Assembly: GCA_964443325.1 (NCBI GenBank) | Contig: CAYUCL010000003.1 | Location: forward strand, 100,920-164,919 | Length of the DNA stretch: 64,000 nucleotides | Source of the DNA: DAOUVR01 sp034430535 | Lineage (GTDB): Bacteria; Chloroflexota; Dehalococcoidia; E44-bin15 | Reading direction: 5' to 3' | Part shown: positions 8,579 to 17,462 of the stretch, piece by piece | How the letters are laid out: each line of letters opens with the position of its first letter | Numbering within the stretch: the first letter of the stretch is position 1 | The notes under the pieces: generated by a model | What the model saw: only the letters and a program-made list of their open reading frames with translations | Told to the model about the DNA's origin: nothing | Database searches by the model: none | Position numbers and translations under genes: made by a program

Positions 8579-9646
8579 ATGGCAAAGCCGAAGGCCACCT
8601 TCATTGATGCTTTCGAACCAATACTTATTAAGGCTTGGGGTTCATATCAAGATAGCTTGGATGACAATCTTCTTAACAGAACCCGAGAGGCTCTAACTTA
8701 CATCCGCCGTGTTTATAGATTTAAAGGCGAGCTGGGTGCTAAGTCTCCATCGCATATTGACTTCAAGGAGCCCAGGAACAGGGCAGGATACCTTGCAGCT
8801 TTTGGTGAGCGTCATGCCTATCTTGCTTACGAACATCTCAAAATGGTTCAATCAGTTGACCCTAGCGCAATCCCAGCGCCTGACAACCACGGAGAACTCA
8901 CAGTAACGCTGGTTGGAGCAGGCCCGGCGATTGAGACATATGGTCTTTGTCTATTTTACAACGAATCTGCTCACCAGCTCAAAAGACTTACTCTTAATCT
9001 TATTGATAAAATTCGCGAATGGCAACCTACACGAGACATGGTACTTTCTGGATTGATAAAGGAGGTACTACCCAAATTGGACATTTTTAGTGTCCCAATC
9101 GAAGCCGATCTGAAGGAAGCTAGTTGCGTACAAATATTTGCTGCGCATCATGATTCACTCGTTAGGACTCGAATACTCATAGTTTATAATGTATTAAACG
9201 AAATCGAGTCTACTCACGCACCCATTATCTTGAGAAACCTCGGCTACATAGTGAGGCAATGCGAGCAACCACTCCTTCTACTGCTTGCTGAACCTACAGC
9301 TAAAAAAGCGTGGCCTAGGATAAAATGGTTTCGCAAATTGCTTTTTGAACACACGACAATAATCTTAGATAACCCTAACGAAGAGATCAGTTTTTACGAA
9401 GAACCAACTAACATCGCCATGAGTGGGGTAAATGAGCGTTTGTTCAGCAGGGCCTTTGGAAAGAACCCACCTGTATTTGAAACAACTCTGAAGCGTGTCC
9501 TCATGGCATGCAAAATGATCCCCCAACCTCCGTTTTCAGAACAGCAGTATGAGCAACTGCGAAGACTGCAATTTAGAAGAGACCGCAAAGGAAGAATTGT
9601 ACCAGAACCTGTCGCCGATTTTAATCGTCAGCTCACTTTGTTCTGA
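8579..9646 (+). CDS. uncharacterised protein with a possible class I methyltransferase-like fold
   Basis: Protein of 355 residues that I do not recognise. Residues 107-117 (LTVTLVGAGPA) resemble a Rossmann motif I. An acidic residue at the end of a following strand (LNLIDK, Asp143) and a later hydrophobic strand ending in an acidic loop (RILIVYNVLNEIE) also fit a SAM-dependent methyltransferase-like fold, but no family-specific catalytic motif is evident. No signal peptide or membrane segment. The ATG is preceded by AAAAAGG at seven bases. The gene looks more AT-rich than its neighbours and sits alone, with its own promoter, between an operon end and a convergent operon end, so it may be an acquired single gene. 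Confidence 0.75.
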   Translation: MAKPKATFIDAFEPILIKAWGSYQDSLDDNLLNRTREALTYIRRVYRFKGELGAKSPSHIDFKEPRNRAGYLAAFGERHAYLAYEHLKMVQSVDPSAIPAPDNHGELTVTLVGAGPAIETYGLCLFYNESAHQLKRLTLNLIDKIREWQPTRDMVLSGLIKEVLPKLDIFSVPIEADLKEASCVQIFAAHHDSLVRTRILIVYNVLNEIESTHAPIILRNLGYIVRQCEQPLLLLLAEPTAKKAWPRIKWFRKLLFEHTTIILDNPNEEISFYEEPTNIAMSGVNERLFSRAFGKNPPVFETTLKRVLMACKMIPQPPFSEQQYEQLRRLQFRRDRKGRIVPEPVADFNRQLTLF

Positions 9647-9805
9647 TAGTTCGTCGCCATTCATACGACTACAATCGCTTCTCTAAATCCATATAAGATG
9701 TATTACAGACGAAAGCTACGCTTCTAGATTTATTCATCACCCAATCAACATCATCACAGGCTTTTCTATGATAGCTACATGCTTGTTGTTAACGTAGGCA
9801 GAATC

Positions 9806-10042
9806 TCACTTGAGACAACTGTCGATGTATTTCACAAAATCGTCAATCGAGGCGAGCTCTTTCATCCGTTCGATGTCTATCTCTATATCAAAGGCGTTTT
9901 CGACCCCGACTATAATCTGCACCCAGTGCAGCGAGTCAGCTTTAATGTCCTTTAGAGCCGTCTCCAAGCGAATCTCGTCCTCACTGCACCGCGCGATCCT
10001 GGCTATTATCCTTCTTACTTCATCTAATGCTGCCGTTACCAT
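9806..10042 (-). CDS. acpP: acyl carrier protein
   Basis: Small acidic protein of 78 residues. The phosphopantetheine attachment motif Asp-Ser-Leu (KADSLHW) puts the modified serine at Ser37, as in E. coli AcpP. The start is ATG at 10042, placed by GGAGGG five bases upstream; an in-frame TTG further out would include the ribosome site. It follows plsX by 39 bases and ends the minus-strand cluster that also holds the BzdNOPQ-like genes. The holo-ACP synthase that would modify it is at 27398. It could serve ordinary fatty-acid synthesis or be a dedicated carrier for this cluster. Confidence 0.92.
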   Translation of the reverse strand: MVTAALDEVRRIIARIARCSEDEIRLETALKDIKADSLHWVQIIVGVENAFDIEIDIERMKELASIDDFVKYIDSCLK

Positions 10043-10081
10043 GTCTCCCTCCAGCAACTATTCAACATAAGAACCTGAGTT

Positions 10082-11116
10082 CTATTCACTTGATGACATA
10101 CCCGCCTGGGCCTTTTCCAGCTCAACGCGAAGCTTACCGACGAAGTCGGTCTCCAATGCTATCTTCGCCTGCTCGATAGTACCGACAATCTGGGGCGCCT
10201 GGCTACTGCCATGTGCGACAGCCACTACACCGTTGACCCCCCATAGAGGACCACCGCCTAAGACCGTTCCCGGGCTCATGAGCCTCACTAGCTTGCCGGT
10301 GACTTTGTCCAGTTCCTCTGGCGAAAGCGTATCCTTTAGCTCCTCTGCCATCCAAGGGCCAATAGCCCTCCCCAGACCCTCGCAAAACTTCACCACTATA
10401 TTACCCACAAAACCGTCGCAGACTATTACATTCGCCTTCCCCACCACTATATCCATGCCCTCCACATTGCCAATGAAGTTCAAATCGCTTTTCTTGAGCA
10501 AAGAGTAAGCCTCCTTGGCCACATCATTGCCCTTACCTTCTTCAGCACCTACGTTGAGCAGGCCAACTGTAGGCTCGTCTATTCCAAGGAATATCCTTGC
10601 ATAAACAGTGCCAGCCGCAGCAAAGTTCAACAGATGATATGGCTGGCAACCCACGTTGGCTCCCAGGTCGAGGACTACAGTCTCTGGCGCCAGCCCCAGG
10701 AAAGGTCCCCCCGCCATCGGCCGGTCTATCCCGGGCAAAGTCCCTAAATATTGAAGCGCGGCTACCATAGCGGCGCCGGTCGAACCAGCGCTAACCATAG
10801 CGTCTGCTTCACCCTCCTTAACAAGTCTGGCGGCCATCGCAACCGGGCTGTTTGGCTTGCGTAAAACAGCAAATGCCGGCTCCTCTCCATCCCTGATAAG
10901 GTCATTGGCCTCCACTATCCTAATCTGGAGGCCAGTTGCGTTAACTCCGCTAAGCTCTTTCTCAATATCGGGCTTTATGCCGACCAGCACTATCTCGACC
11001 CCCAATTTCCTTGCCGCCTCAACCGCTCCCTTCACTATCTCGCCAGGAGCGTAGTCGCCACCCATGGCGTCAATCGCTATTCTCATTGGCTGCTTTGTGC
11101 CATCTGACTCGCTCAT
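10082..11116 (-). CDS. plsX: phosphate acyltransferase PlsX
   Basis: About 344 residues. PlsX converts acyl-ACP and phosphate to acyl-phosphate, the first step of phospholipid synthesis with PlsY, at the inner face of the membrane. The N-terminal block MRIAIDAMGGDYAPGEIVKG and the internal GSTGAAMVAALQYLG are diagnostic. I place the start at ATG 11116 because GGAGG lies four bases upstream; an ATG at 11140 is in frame but lies ahead of that site. It follows the ferredoxin-fused ATPase gene by 47 bases and precedes acpP. The plsX-acpP pairing is common; its position at the end of a reductase operon is not. Confidence 0.95.
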   Translation of the reverse strand: MSESDGTKQPMRIAIDAMGGDYAPGEIVKGAVEAARKLGVEIVLVGIKPDIEKELSGVNATGLQIRIVEANDLIRDGEEPAFAVLRKPNSPVAMAARLVKEGEADAMVSAGSTGAAMVAALQYLGTLPGIDRPMAGGPFLGLAPETVVLDLGANVGCQPYHLLNFAAAGTVYARIFLGIDEPTVGLLNVGAEEGKGNDVAKEAYSLLKKSDLNFIGNVEGMDIVVGKANVIVCDGFVGNIVVKFCEGLGRAIGPWMAEELKDTLSPEELDKVTGKLVRLMSPGTVLGGGPLWGVNGVVAVAHGSSQAPQIVGTIEQAKIALETDFVGKLRVELEKAQAGMSSSE

Positions 11117-11163
11117 AGCGCCTCCCTTCTCTCTGCACATTGATTATAGATGATGACTTAAGC

Positions 11164-12228
11164 TTACCAGCTATGGCTTATTGCGTCCTGCGGGCAAACG
11201 CTGTGACAGTTCATTTCGTGCGAGTTGCTACAGGAATCGAATCCCGGACAAACCAAAGCCAGCTTTTTCCTTATCTCTTCCTTCACCTTAGCTTTCGGCC
11301 GGCCATAGTCATCCTCAGCTATCTCGAAAACGTCCGACGGGCACGCCTGCACGCACTCTCCACAGCCATCGCACAGGGCATTATCAACTGTGATGAAGTA
11401 CTCACCTGTCCCATCGGTGTACCCATAGTTCACCTTCATCTCCTTTGTGCCCCTGCTATCACGCCTCTCCGTAGCAAAAAGCGCTGCGCCAACAGCGCCT
11501 ACTATCTGCGGGTCCTCACATAGCAACGGCTCAAGGCCAACCTTCTCCCTTAGTTTCTCCACCATCCCCTTGTTCTTGGCAATCCCCCCAGTGATGCTGA
11601 ATTCCTTTTCTATCGATACCCGCTTCAACAGTTGAACCGACCTGGTCGCTATGGCGTCATGGAGGCCGGCTAATATATCGCTCTTGGCTACCCCTTCCTT
11701 GAGATGCACCAGCGCCTCTGAGCGGGCGAATACAGCACAAACAGTATTGAAGAGGATTGCCTTATCCGAAGTAAGTGACAGGTCTCCAATCTGTTCCAGA
11801 GGAATGTTCAGCACCTCGGCTATCATTTCAAGAAACCTGCCGGTACCTCCAGCGCACTTATCATTCATGACAAAATTGACCACCCGGCCACTTCCATCAC
11901 AACTTATTGCTTTGCAGTCCTGTCCCCCCATATCCAGAATTGTCCTAACCGATGGGAAGTACCAGTTGATACCTCGGGCATGGCAGCTTATCTCGGATAT
12001 ATTCTCATTGGCGAAGGGAACGAGCACCCTTCCATAGCCGGTGGCGACAGTATAATCAATGTCACTCAGCGATAGTCCCGTTCCTTTTAGCACCGCCTCT
12101 ATCGTCATATAGGATGTCTTTGCACTTTCGGGTCCAGTATCACAGATTACCGACGATACTATAGCTCCGTTTCGCATTATCACCGCCTTTGCCGCCCGCG
12201 ACCCGATATCTATTCCGGCAACCGTCAT
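11164..12228 (-). CDS. BcrA/BzdQ-type ATPase subunit fused to a C-terminal ferredoxin domain
   Basis: 354 residues. Residues 1-255 form a BadF/BcrA/HgdC-type ASKHA ATPase: the phosphate loop IDIGSRAAKAV near the start, a second one at LDMGGQD, and Cys125 (DKCAGGTG) and Cys164 (NTVCAVFARSE), which bind the inter-subunit [4Fe-4S] cluster. Residues about 275-354 are a ferredoxin: Cys286, Cys289, Cys292 and Cys296 are canonical, while the second set (Cys327, Cys333, Cys341, Cys345) is widely spaced. ATP hydrolysis drives low-potential electron transfer to the catalytic subunits. In Azoarcus the ferredoxin BzdM is a separate gene after bzdQ; here it seems fused. It starts one base after the partner ATPase stops. 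Confidence 0.88.
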   Translation of the reverse strand: MTVAGIDIGSRAAKAVIMRNGAIVSSVICDTGPESAKTSYMTIEAVLKGTGLSLSDIDYTVATGYGRVLVPFANENISEISCHARGINWYFPSVRTILDMGGQDCKAISCDGSGRVVNFVMNDKCAGGTGRFLEMIAEVLNIPLEQIGDLSLTSDKAILFNTVCAVFARSEALVHLKEGVAKSDILAGLHDAIATRSVQLLKRVSIEKEFSITGGIAKNKGMVEKLREKVGLEPLLCEDPQIVGAVGAALFATERRDSRGTKEMKVNYGYTDGTGEYFITVDNALCDGCGECVQACPSDVFEIAEDDYGRPKAKVKEEIRKKLALVCPGFDSCSNSHEMNCHSVCPQDAISHSW

Positions 12229-13020
12229 CTAGCTAGCCTCTTTCTCCATAGCTTCTCTGGCCAGAATTGCAGCACCGAGGGCTGACACAATCTGTGGCAC
12301 ATCAGGTACCAGCACTGCGAAGCCCAGTTCCTTTTCCATGGTTTTTACCACGCCATCATTTAAGGCTACGCCGCCGACTAAAGCGACATCCTTTTCGATG
12401 CCTGCTCTTTTGCATAAGGTCATGATTCGGCTCACCACAGAGTAGTAAATCCCGGCTATTATCTCTTCCTTCGGGGTTGGAGGATCTCGATGTACGTGCG
12501 ATATGACCTCAGATTCGGCGAACACCGCACAGGTGCTGGTGATGCTAGCCCTTGATTTCGCCTTAAAGGATAACTCCGACATCTCCCCTAGAGACATCTG
12601 CATTAGCTTTGCCATTTGTTGAAGGAATATGCCCGTTCCGGCAGCGCATTTATCCTGGCCTGCCCAATCGTTGACACGTCCACGCTCATTCAGCTTGACC
12701 ACTGTGCTGCTCTCTGCCCCCATATCGATAACCATCCGACTGGAGGGGAACAGGTAGCGCGCCCCGCGGGCAAGACAGGTAGTAATTGCTTTCTTCTGCT
12801 GGATAAACGACACCGATTTCGCCCCTGCACCGGTTGACACGATATACAAATCGTCATTTATGCTGATCCCCGCCTGACTCAAAGACTCCTCCATAGCCAT
12901 ACGAGCGCTCTCCTCTGCCTCATCGCCAGACATTATGATAGTGGAGGTCAAGATACCATTGTCAGATAGAATAACTGCCTTCGTTGTCAGGCTGCCTACA
13001 TCTATACCCAGCGTCTTCAT
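12229..13020 (-). CDS. BcrD/BzdP-type ATPase subunit
   Basis: 263 residues, BadF/BcrA/HgdC-type ASKHA ATPase without extra domains. The first nucleotide loop is IDVGSLTTKAV, and the cluster cysteines are Cys125 (DKCAAGTG) and Cys164 (TSTCAVFAESE), at the same positions as in the neighbouring ATPase. Two non-identical ATPases in one operon fit the heterodimeric activator module of class I benzoyl-CoA reductases (BcrA/BcrD, BzdQ/BzdP). 2-Hydroxyglutaryl-CoA dehydratase activators are homodimers of one gene. This is the main reason for preferring the reductase interpretation, but substrate remains unproven. Confidence 0.88.
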   Translation of the reverse strand: MKTLGIDVGSLTTKAVILSDNGILTSTIIMSGDEAEESARMAMEESLSQAGISINDDLYIVSTGAGAKSVSFIQQKKAITTCLARGARYLFPSSRMVIDMGAESSTVVKLNERGRVNDWAGQDKCAAGTGIFLQQMAKLMQMSLGEMSELSFKAKSRASITSTCAVFAESEVISHVHRDPPTPKEEIIAGIYYSVVSRIMTLCKRAGIEKDVALVGGVALNDGVVKTMEKELGFAVLVPDVPQIVSALGAAILAREAMEKEAS

Positions 13021-13037
13021 AGTCAGTCTAAGTCTAA

Positions 13038-14306
13038 TTAACGGTCTTCCAGCAACTCAAAGAAACGTTCCATTTTCTCAGCAACCTCCTCCTGCGAAGC
13101 GACGGTAGGGTCAACAACATCACAGTCCAAGGTTAACACTGGCACATCAATATCATTAAGGACATCTTTAAACGTCTTTATCGTTGCGCAGGTATGCCGG
13201 CATCCAACATCGGCATAGTATATGGCCCCATCCACCTTGTATTCCTCGGCAAGGGTTGCAACCCTGGTCAATTGCCGCTCATCCAGTGGCCCATACATCT
13301 GCGCCTCAGGGATCATGTATGATTTTTTCGCAACACTCTCCAGTGGCTTAGCAGGGTTAAGCCGACCCTCCCCCCAGTAGGTAAAAAATGGTTCGGTTAC
13401 ACTCACCGCCCCATACTCCTGCGAGATTCTCTCTAAAAATCCCATCAAATACATCGGCGGGAGGAACAGGCTCATTAGACGGAAGCGTTCATTAGGCACC
13501 GCCCCCTTTCCCTGTTGAACCATATCCGTCAGTTCCTGGCGAAGTGTCTCCAGATACGCGGTCGCCTCAGGCCGACCAGCGAGTAGATAATCGACCGACA
13601 ATAGCTGCAAAAAACCCTGCGAATGAAACGGTGTAGGAACAACCTTACGCAGTTCATTGATCTCACGATAAAGCTCAATTTGTTTGTCCGTTTCTGCCAC
13701 AACCTCGCTAAGACGATCCCAATCCATCTTGCGCCCTGAGTGCTCTTCTAAAAATCGTACCATGTCCTCCAATTCCCCCATCAAATACGCTATCTCCTCT
13801 TCACTATTGTGGAATGGGTGATCAATGAAGAATCCAGGACACCGGTTAATCTTCATTAGCAATTCTCCGCTCTTGGCGGTGTTGTCGCAGACCATGTTGG
13901 ACCATAGCATCACATCGGGGCGGGGCAAGGTTCCCAGTGAAAAGGCACCAGCGAGGCCACGGTGTGGAGTGCATATTTCGGGGGCCAAACCTAGGTCGGC
14001 ACCGGCTGAAAGGATTTCGGCAATCTCACCTGAGAACAGCGATATCATCCACGTGGTCGTCTCAGCATGCATAGGCAATATGTCCATGGCATATATGATC
14101 TCCGACGGGAAGAACACGGTATGGGCCGCAATAAAATCTCCAGTCTCACGAGCATTAAGCAGCCGATCGTAGTAATTAGCCAGCATCTCATAATACATAG
14201 CTTCGCTCTTCAAAGCCTCAGGGCGCGCCTGGTTCATCCTGGCAATCAACCGGCAGGCTCGTATGATGGTTTTAAGATCGCTTCCCTCCCCCTTCGGGCT
14301 CGTCAT
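13038..14306 (-). CDS. BcrB/BzdO-like catalytic subunit (2-hydroxyacyl-CoA dehydratase family)
   Basis: 422 residues, a large subunit of the HgdAB/BcrBC family that binds a [4Fe-4S] cluster at the active site. Conserved cysteines are Cys112 (ICTPHRGLAG), Cys140 (NMVCDNTAKSG) and the C-terminal pair Cys369/Cys373 (ADVGCRHTCATIK). The ATG overlaps the stop of the upstream partner by four bases, indicating translational coupling and near-equal synthesis. Length fits BcrB/BzdO (about 435-440). It would act with the gene at 14303 as the substrate-reducing core and receive electrons from the two ATPase subunits downstream. A 2-hydroxyacyl-CoA dehydratase role is the alternative. Confidence 0.85.
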   Translation of the reverse strand: MTSPKGEGSDLKTIIRACRLIARMNQARPEALKSEAMYYEMLANYYDRLLNARETGDFIAAHTVFFPSEIIYAMDILPMHAETTTWMISLFSGEIAEILSAGADLGLAPEICTPHRGLAGAFSLGTLPRPDVMLWSNMVCDNTAKSGELLMKINRCPGFFIDHPFHNSEEEIAYLMGELEDMVRFLEEHSGRKMDWDRLSEVVAETDKQIELYREINELRKVVPTPFHSQGFLQLLSVDYLLAGRPEATAYLETLRQELTDMVQQGKGAVPNERFRLMSLFLPPMYLMGFLERISQEYGAVSVTEPFFTYWGEGRLNPAKPLESVAKKSYMIPEAQMYGPLDERQLTRVATLAEEYKVDGAIYYADVGCRHTCATIKTFKDVLNDIDVPVLTLDCDVVDPTVASQEEVAEKMERFFELLEDR

Positions 14307-15478
14307 CTCTTTTTTGCCTCCAACATCTCCAGAAAAGCCTGGACCCTGGTCTTAATCTGTCCAGACCCTGATGTGCCGAATTCCACGTCCAAGGGGAGGA
14401 TGGGTATCCCCTGCGCTTTTAGCCTCTCTGTCATCAGCGGTAAATCATGAGCGTAGGGTACGCAATACCTGATAATCTCGCTGATTACACCATCGACCCT
14501 GAACTGCTTGATAAGGTCGAAGATACGGTCAAAGCGCTCGTCAGAGGGGAACATACGGGCGCAAGGGAAATTGCTAAGATAGCGACGCGAGATTGCCTCG
14601 ATAGGCGTTGTTGACCCCTCGATAACCACCAGGTCGTACCAGTACCTGGTACTGGTGCACAGCTCATCGGTCACCACCAACCCTCCCTCTGTCTCAATAG
14701 ACCTGATGAACTCGGGGTTCTCCAGTACGCTACCGACAATCATCAAGCGGACGCGGCCTTTGTTACCAATGCCAGATACAGAAAGCTCGTCCAGCAGGTC
14801 CCTGAGCCACTGGTTAAACAGCTCCTTGGGCATGTGGAAGCTGGCGATCAGTACCTCCATGGTTTCAGCGCCGGTGATGGGTGGATTGTCCGATTTGCGT
14901 AGTTCATAGAGTTCCCTAAGCAGTGTCCTCGATTCATTGTATACCTCAATAGAATGGAGCAATGCTTCATCACTAATTGTAGTCTCAAGGAATTCCTCCA
15001 GATGCTGCTTGAACTTCACCACCTGGTCCAAATATAGCTGATGTGCTCTCTCATTATACTTGCGGGGTACCGTCAGCACGTCATGAAACGGTGTGCCAAT
15101 GTACTTCCGCCACAAATCGAATAGCCGTCGGGCACCATCGCAGGTAGACCCACCAACGACACCATCTAAAAAATCGTACTCTCCTCTTAGACCCATTTGC
15201 AGGCAACTTCGAGAAAATGAGCAGCTATTAACATAGAGGTAAGCGGTACCGTCTTCAAGCTCCACTTCTGTAGGATAGCCGGTTATCCTGATGGGCAGTG
15301 CACCGGCAGCATGAATGATTTCTTCGGGGACATAGGTACACAGCCAACCAAATACCTTCCCGCCTTGCTGCTTGAAATCCAGAATCTCTTTAGCATGTGG
15401 GAAGGTTCTGTTTAGTTCTCTAAACCGTTCAAGTGTAGGTAGACTTGCGTTATTCTTGTGTGGTGTATCTATCATCAC
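14303..15478 (-). CDS. BcrC/BzdN-like catalytic subunit (2-hydroxyacyl-CoA dehydratase family)
   Basis: 391 residues, close to BcrC (386). The N-terminal family block GWLCTYVPEEIIHAAGALP is clear, with Cys47. Further likely cluster ligands are Cys86 and Cys92 (NSCSFSRSC), Cys113 (GGSTCDGARRL) and Cys339 (IIRYCVPYAHD). First of four consecutive genes in the order seen for bzdN-bzdO-bzdP-bzdQ. A GTG and an ATG three bases apart are both possible starts (15478 or 15475); no good Shine-Dalgarno sequence is visible, although a TATAAT-like stretch lies just before. The DegV gene ends about 31 bases upstream. Confidence 0.85.
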   Translation of the reverse strand: MMIDTPHKNNASLPTLERFRELNRTFPHAKEILDFKQQGGKVFGWLCTYVPEEIIHAAGALPIRITGYPTEVELEDGTAYLYVNSCSFSRSCLQMGLRGEYDFLDGVVGGSTCDGARRLFDLWRKYIGTPFHDVLTVPRKYNERAHQLYLDQVVKFKQHLEEFLETTISDEALLHSIEVYNESRTLLRELYELRKSDNPPITGAETMEVLIASFHMPKELFNQWLRDLLDELSVSGIGNKGRVRLMIVGSVLENPEFIRSIETEGGLVVTDELCTSTRYWYDLVVIEGSTTPIEAISRRYLSNFPCARMFPSDERFDRIFDLIKQFRVDGVISEIIRYCVPYAHDLPLMTERLKAQGIPILPLDVEFGTSGSGQIKTRVQAFLEMLEAKKR

Positions 15479-15510
15479 AAATTATATATATTTAACCAAC
15501 TTTACCAGTT

Positions 15511-16380
15511 CTACAAGTCAAGCTCAGGTTGGAAACCAACGAATATAGCTCCAGGCCCAGCACCATATCCCATGACGGGGCTATAGTCACTGATTATGAT
15601 GCTGAGACAATTGAATTCTCTCCTCAATTGCTTAACAAAGGCTTCTGCTAGCTGAGGGGCATTGGCATGGGATACGATGAAATGCAGGGCATCCGTATCC
15701 ACCTCCTTCTTGATTTGCTCGAGCAGCTTGCTGTAGCCATCGCTCCGCTTTCTTACTATATCTACGGGTTCTATCGTGCCCTCATCAGTCATCCGGTTCA
15801 CTGGCTTTATCTTAAGCTTGGCCGCCTTCAAGGCTTCGTCTTTCGTCATGCGCCCGGTGCGGTAGACATACCGCAAGGTATCAAGCAGCATCAGCCCACC
15901 TGTCTTTTGACGAACCTCTTCGGCAAAACCAGCCAACCTATTGAGCTCCGTTCCCTTTGCTGCCTCTTTGGCCACCGCCAAAACCACCAGGCCCTGCGCT
16001 CCAGCCACTGTTCTTGAATCGACGATACGGATGGTCGTCTCTGGCGATTCCTTTTGTAACTGCTCTGCTGCCACACTGGCAGTATTGAAGAATGCGCTCA
16101 GTGTAGAAGAAAGGGTAATCATAAGTATCTCATTGGACTCCGCACTTGCCTTGCGATATTCATTCACCAGTAGACCAGGAGAAGTTGCCGATGTCTCGAA
16201 CTTGTCAGGGTCTTTGGTAATCAGCTCGTAAGCCTCGGCAGCGGTGATGTCTATCCCTTCTGTATATGCCTTGCCGTCAAACAATATGTTGGCTGTTGGG
16301 ACTATCCTGATGCGGTTCTGCTCAGCTATGTCACTGGGGATACAAGCCACATTGTCGGTCATCATAACTACATTCGGCAA
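15511..16380 (-). CDS. DegV family fatty-acid-binding protein
   Basis: 289 residues, DegV (FakB-like) family. These proteins bind a single fatty acid and, in Firmicutes, present it to the kinase FakA to make acyl-phosphate. Typical blocks are TSATSPGLLVNEYRKA, ITLSSTLSAFFNTA, VDSRTVAGAQGLVVLAVA and TLRYVYRTGRM. The start is TTG, supported by AAGGAGG seven bases upstream. It lies between the SDR gene and the BzdN-like gene on the same strand. Acyl-phosphate is also the product of PlsX in the same cluster, so a fatty-acid link is possible, but no FakA-type kinase is visible here. Confidence 0.93.
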   Translation of the reverse strand: MPNVVMMTDNVACIPSDIAEQNRIRIVPTANILFDGKAYTEGIDITAAEAYELITKDPDKFETSATSPGLLVNEYRKASAESNEILMITLSSTLSAFFNTASVAAEQLQKESPETTIRIVDSRTVAGAQGLVVLAVAKEAAKGTELNRLAGFAEEVRQKTGGLMLLDTLRYVYRTGRMTKDEALKAAKLKIKPVNRMTDEGTIEPVDIVRKRSDGYSKLLEQIKKEVDTDALHFIVSHANAPQLAEAFVKQLRREFNCLSIIISDYSPVMGYGAGPGAIFVGFQPELDL

Positions 16381-16440
16381 TCTCGCACCTCCTTATCAAA
16401 CTTTTTACCTGGGACTACCCGGAAGCAAGGCACTGGTCTA

Positions 16441-17253
16441 TCATGATATAAGATAGCCTCCATCCACAACCACGAGGCTGCCGGTCATGTAGCCGGCCAA
16501 ATCCGATGCCAGGAACAGGGCCACCCGTCCCACATCGTCGGCTTCGCCCATCCGACCCAAAACCATCCGCGCCATAAACGCCTTTAGCTCCGACTTGCCT
16601 TGCGCCGTTGAGCTTCCAGTGACATGCGACAGCATGCTTTCTGTAAGAATCCCACCGGGAGCAATGGCATTCACCCGTATGTCATACTGCCCAAGTTCGA
16701 GCGCCATGCTCTTGGTTAAGGATAAGACACCGCCCTTGGATGCATCGTAAGCGGACAGCCCTTTAGACGACGGGTGTAGGGAATCGATGGAGGCGATGTT
16801 TATAATACACCCACCTCGTCTCTTCTGTATCATATGTTGGCTTGCTTCTCGGCTGCAGAGAAAGGCACCCTTTAGATTTACCGCCATCACCTGCTCGAAG
16901 TCCTCACCGCTCATCTCTGTCAAGGGCACCCTTGGATATATACCAGCATTGTTCACGAGAATGTCAATTCTGCCGAATTCACCCACCGCCGTGATCACCA
17001 TGTTCCGCACATCATCTTCCTTGCTTACATCACACTCTACAGAGATCGCACGATAGCCATAGCTCCTCAGCTCCTGGCTGGCCTGCTGAGCCCTCTCCTC
17101 GTTGGTATCAGCAATAGCGATGGTGGCTCCTGCCTCAGCAAGTCGATAGGAAATGGCGAAGCCAATACCCATAGCGCCACCGGTAACGATAGCTGCCTTT
17201 CCTGTGAGCTTTATGAGGTCATTGAGCGGTATGTTTTTCTGCGGTGGACTCAT
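16441..17253 (-). CDS. short-chain dehydrogenase/reductase
   Basis: 270-residue classical SDR. The cofactor loop TGGAMGIG, the NNAG motif and the catalytic Tyr-x3-Lys (SAYDASKGG, with an upstream Ser) are all present, so an active NAD(P)-dependent alcohol/ketone oxidoreductase is expected. It resembles FabG and 3-hydroxyacyl-CoA dehydrogenase-like members but the family does not fix substrate. It is the most upstream gene of the minus-strand cluster that continues into DegV and the BzdNOPQ-like genes, so it may handle a hydroxyacyl intermediate of that pathway. Confidence 0.92.
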   Translation of the reverse strand: MSPPQKNIPLNDLIKLTGKAAIVTGGAMGIGFAISYRLAEAGATIAIADTNEERAQQASQELRSYGYRAISVECDVSKEDDVRNMVITAVGEFGRIDILVNNAGIYPRVPLTEMSGEDFEQVMAVNLKGAFLCSREASQHMIQKRRGGCIINIASIDSLHPSSKGLSAYDASKGGVLSLTKSMALELGQYDIRVNAIAPGGILTESMLSHVTGSSTAQGKSELKAFMARMVLGRMGEADDVGRVALFLASDLAGYMTGSLVVVDGGYLIS

Positions 17254-17462
17254 ATCTATTCTAATAGACCCTGTTCTGAGCCAATTTTAATAGCAATCGC
17301 AATTGCTATGCATCCTGGTCGTCGTTACTACTTTGACGCACAATAGCGCAACTCTGATCACTCATTTCCCTAGCTATTGATTTTATTCATACAGCGCCTA
17401 GCCGTCAAGCCTGCTGTTGCCAGCATTGGAGCCTCCGTCACAGTATTAGAATGGCATGGTAA

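Noticed and set aside
11164..15478. 2-hydroxyglutaryl-CoA dehydratase (HgdABC) as the first choice
   Set aside because: Two different ATPase genes favour the heteromeric benzoyl-CoA-reductase type, though it cannot be excluded.
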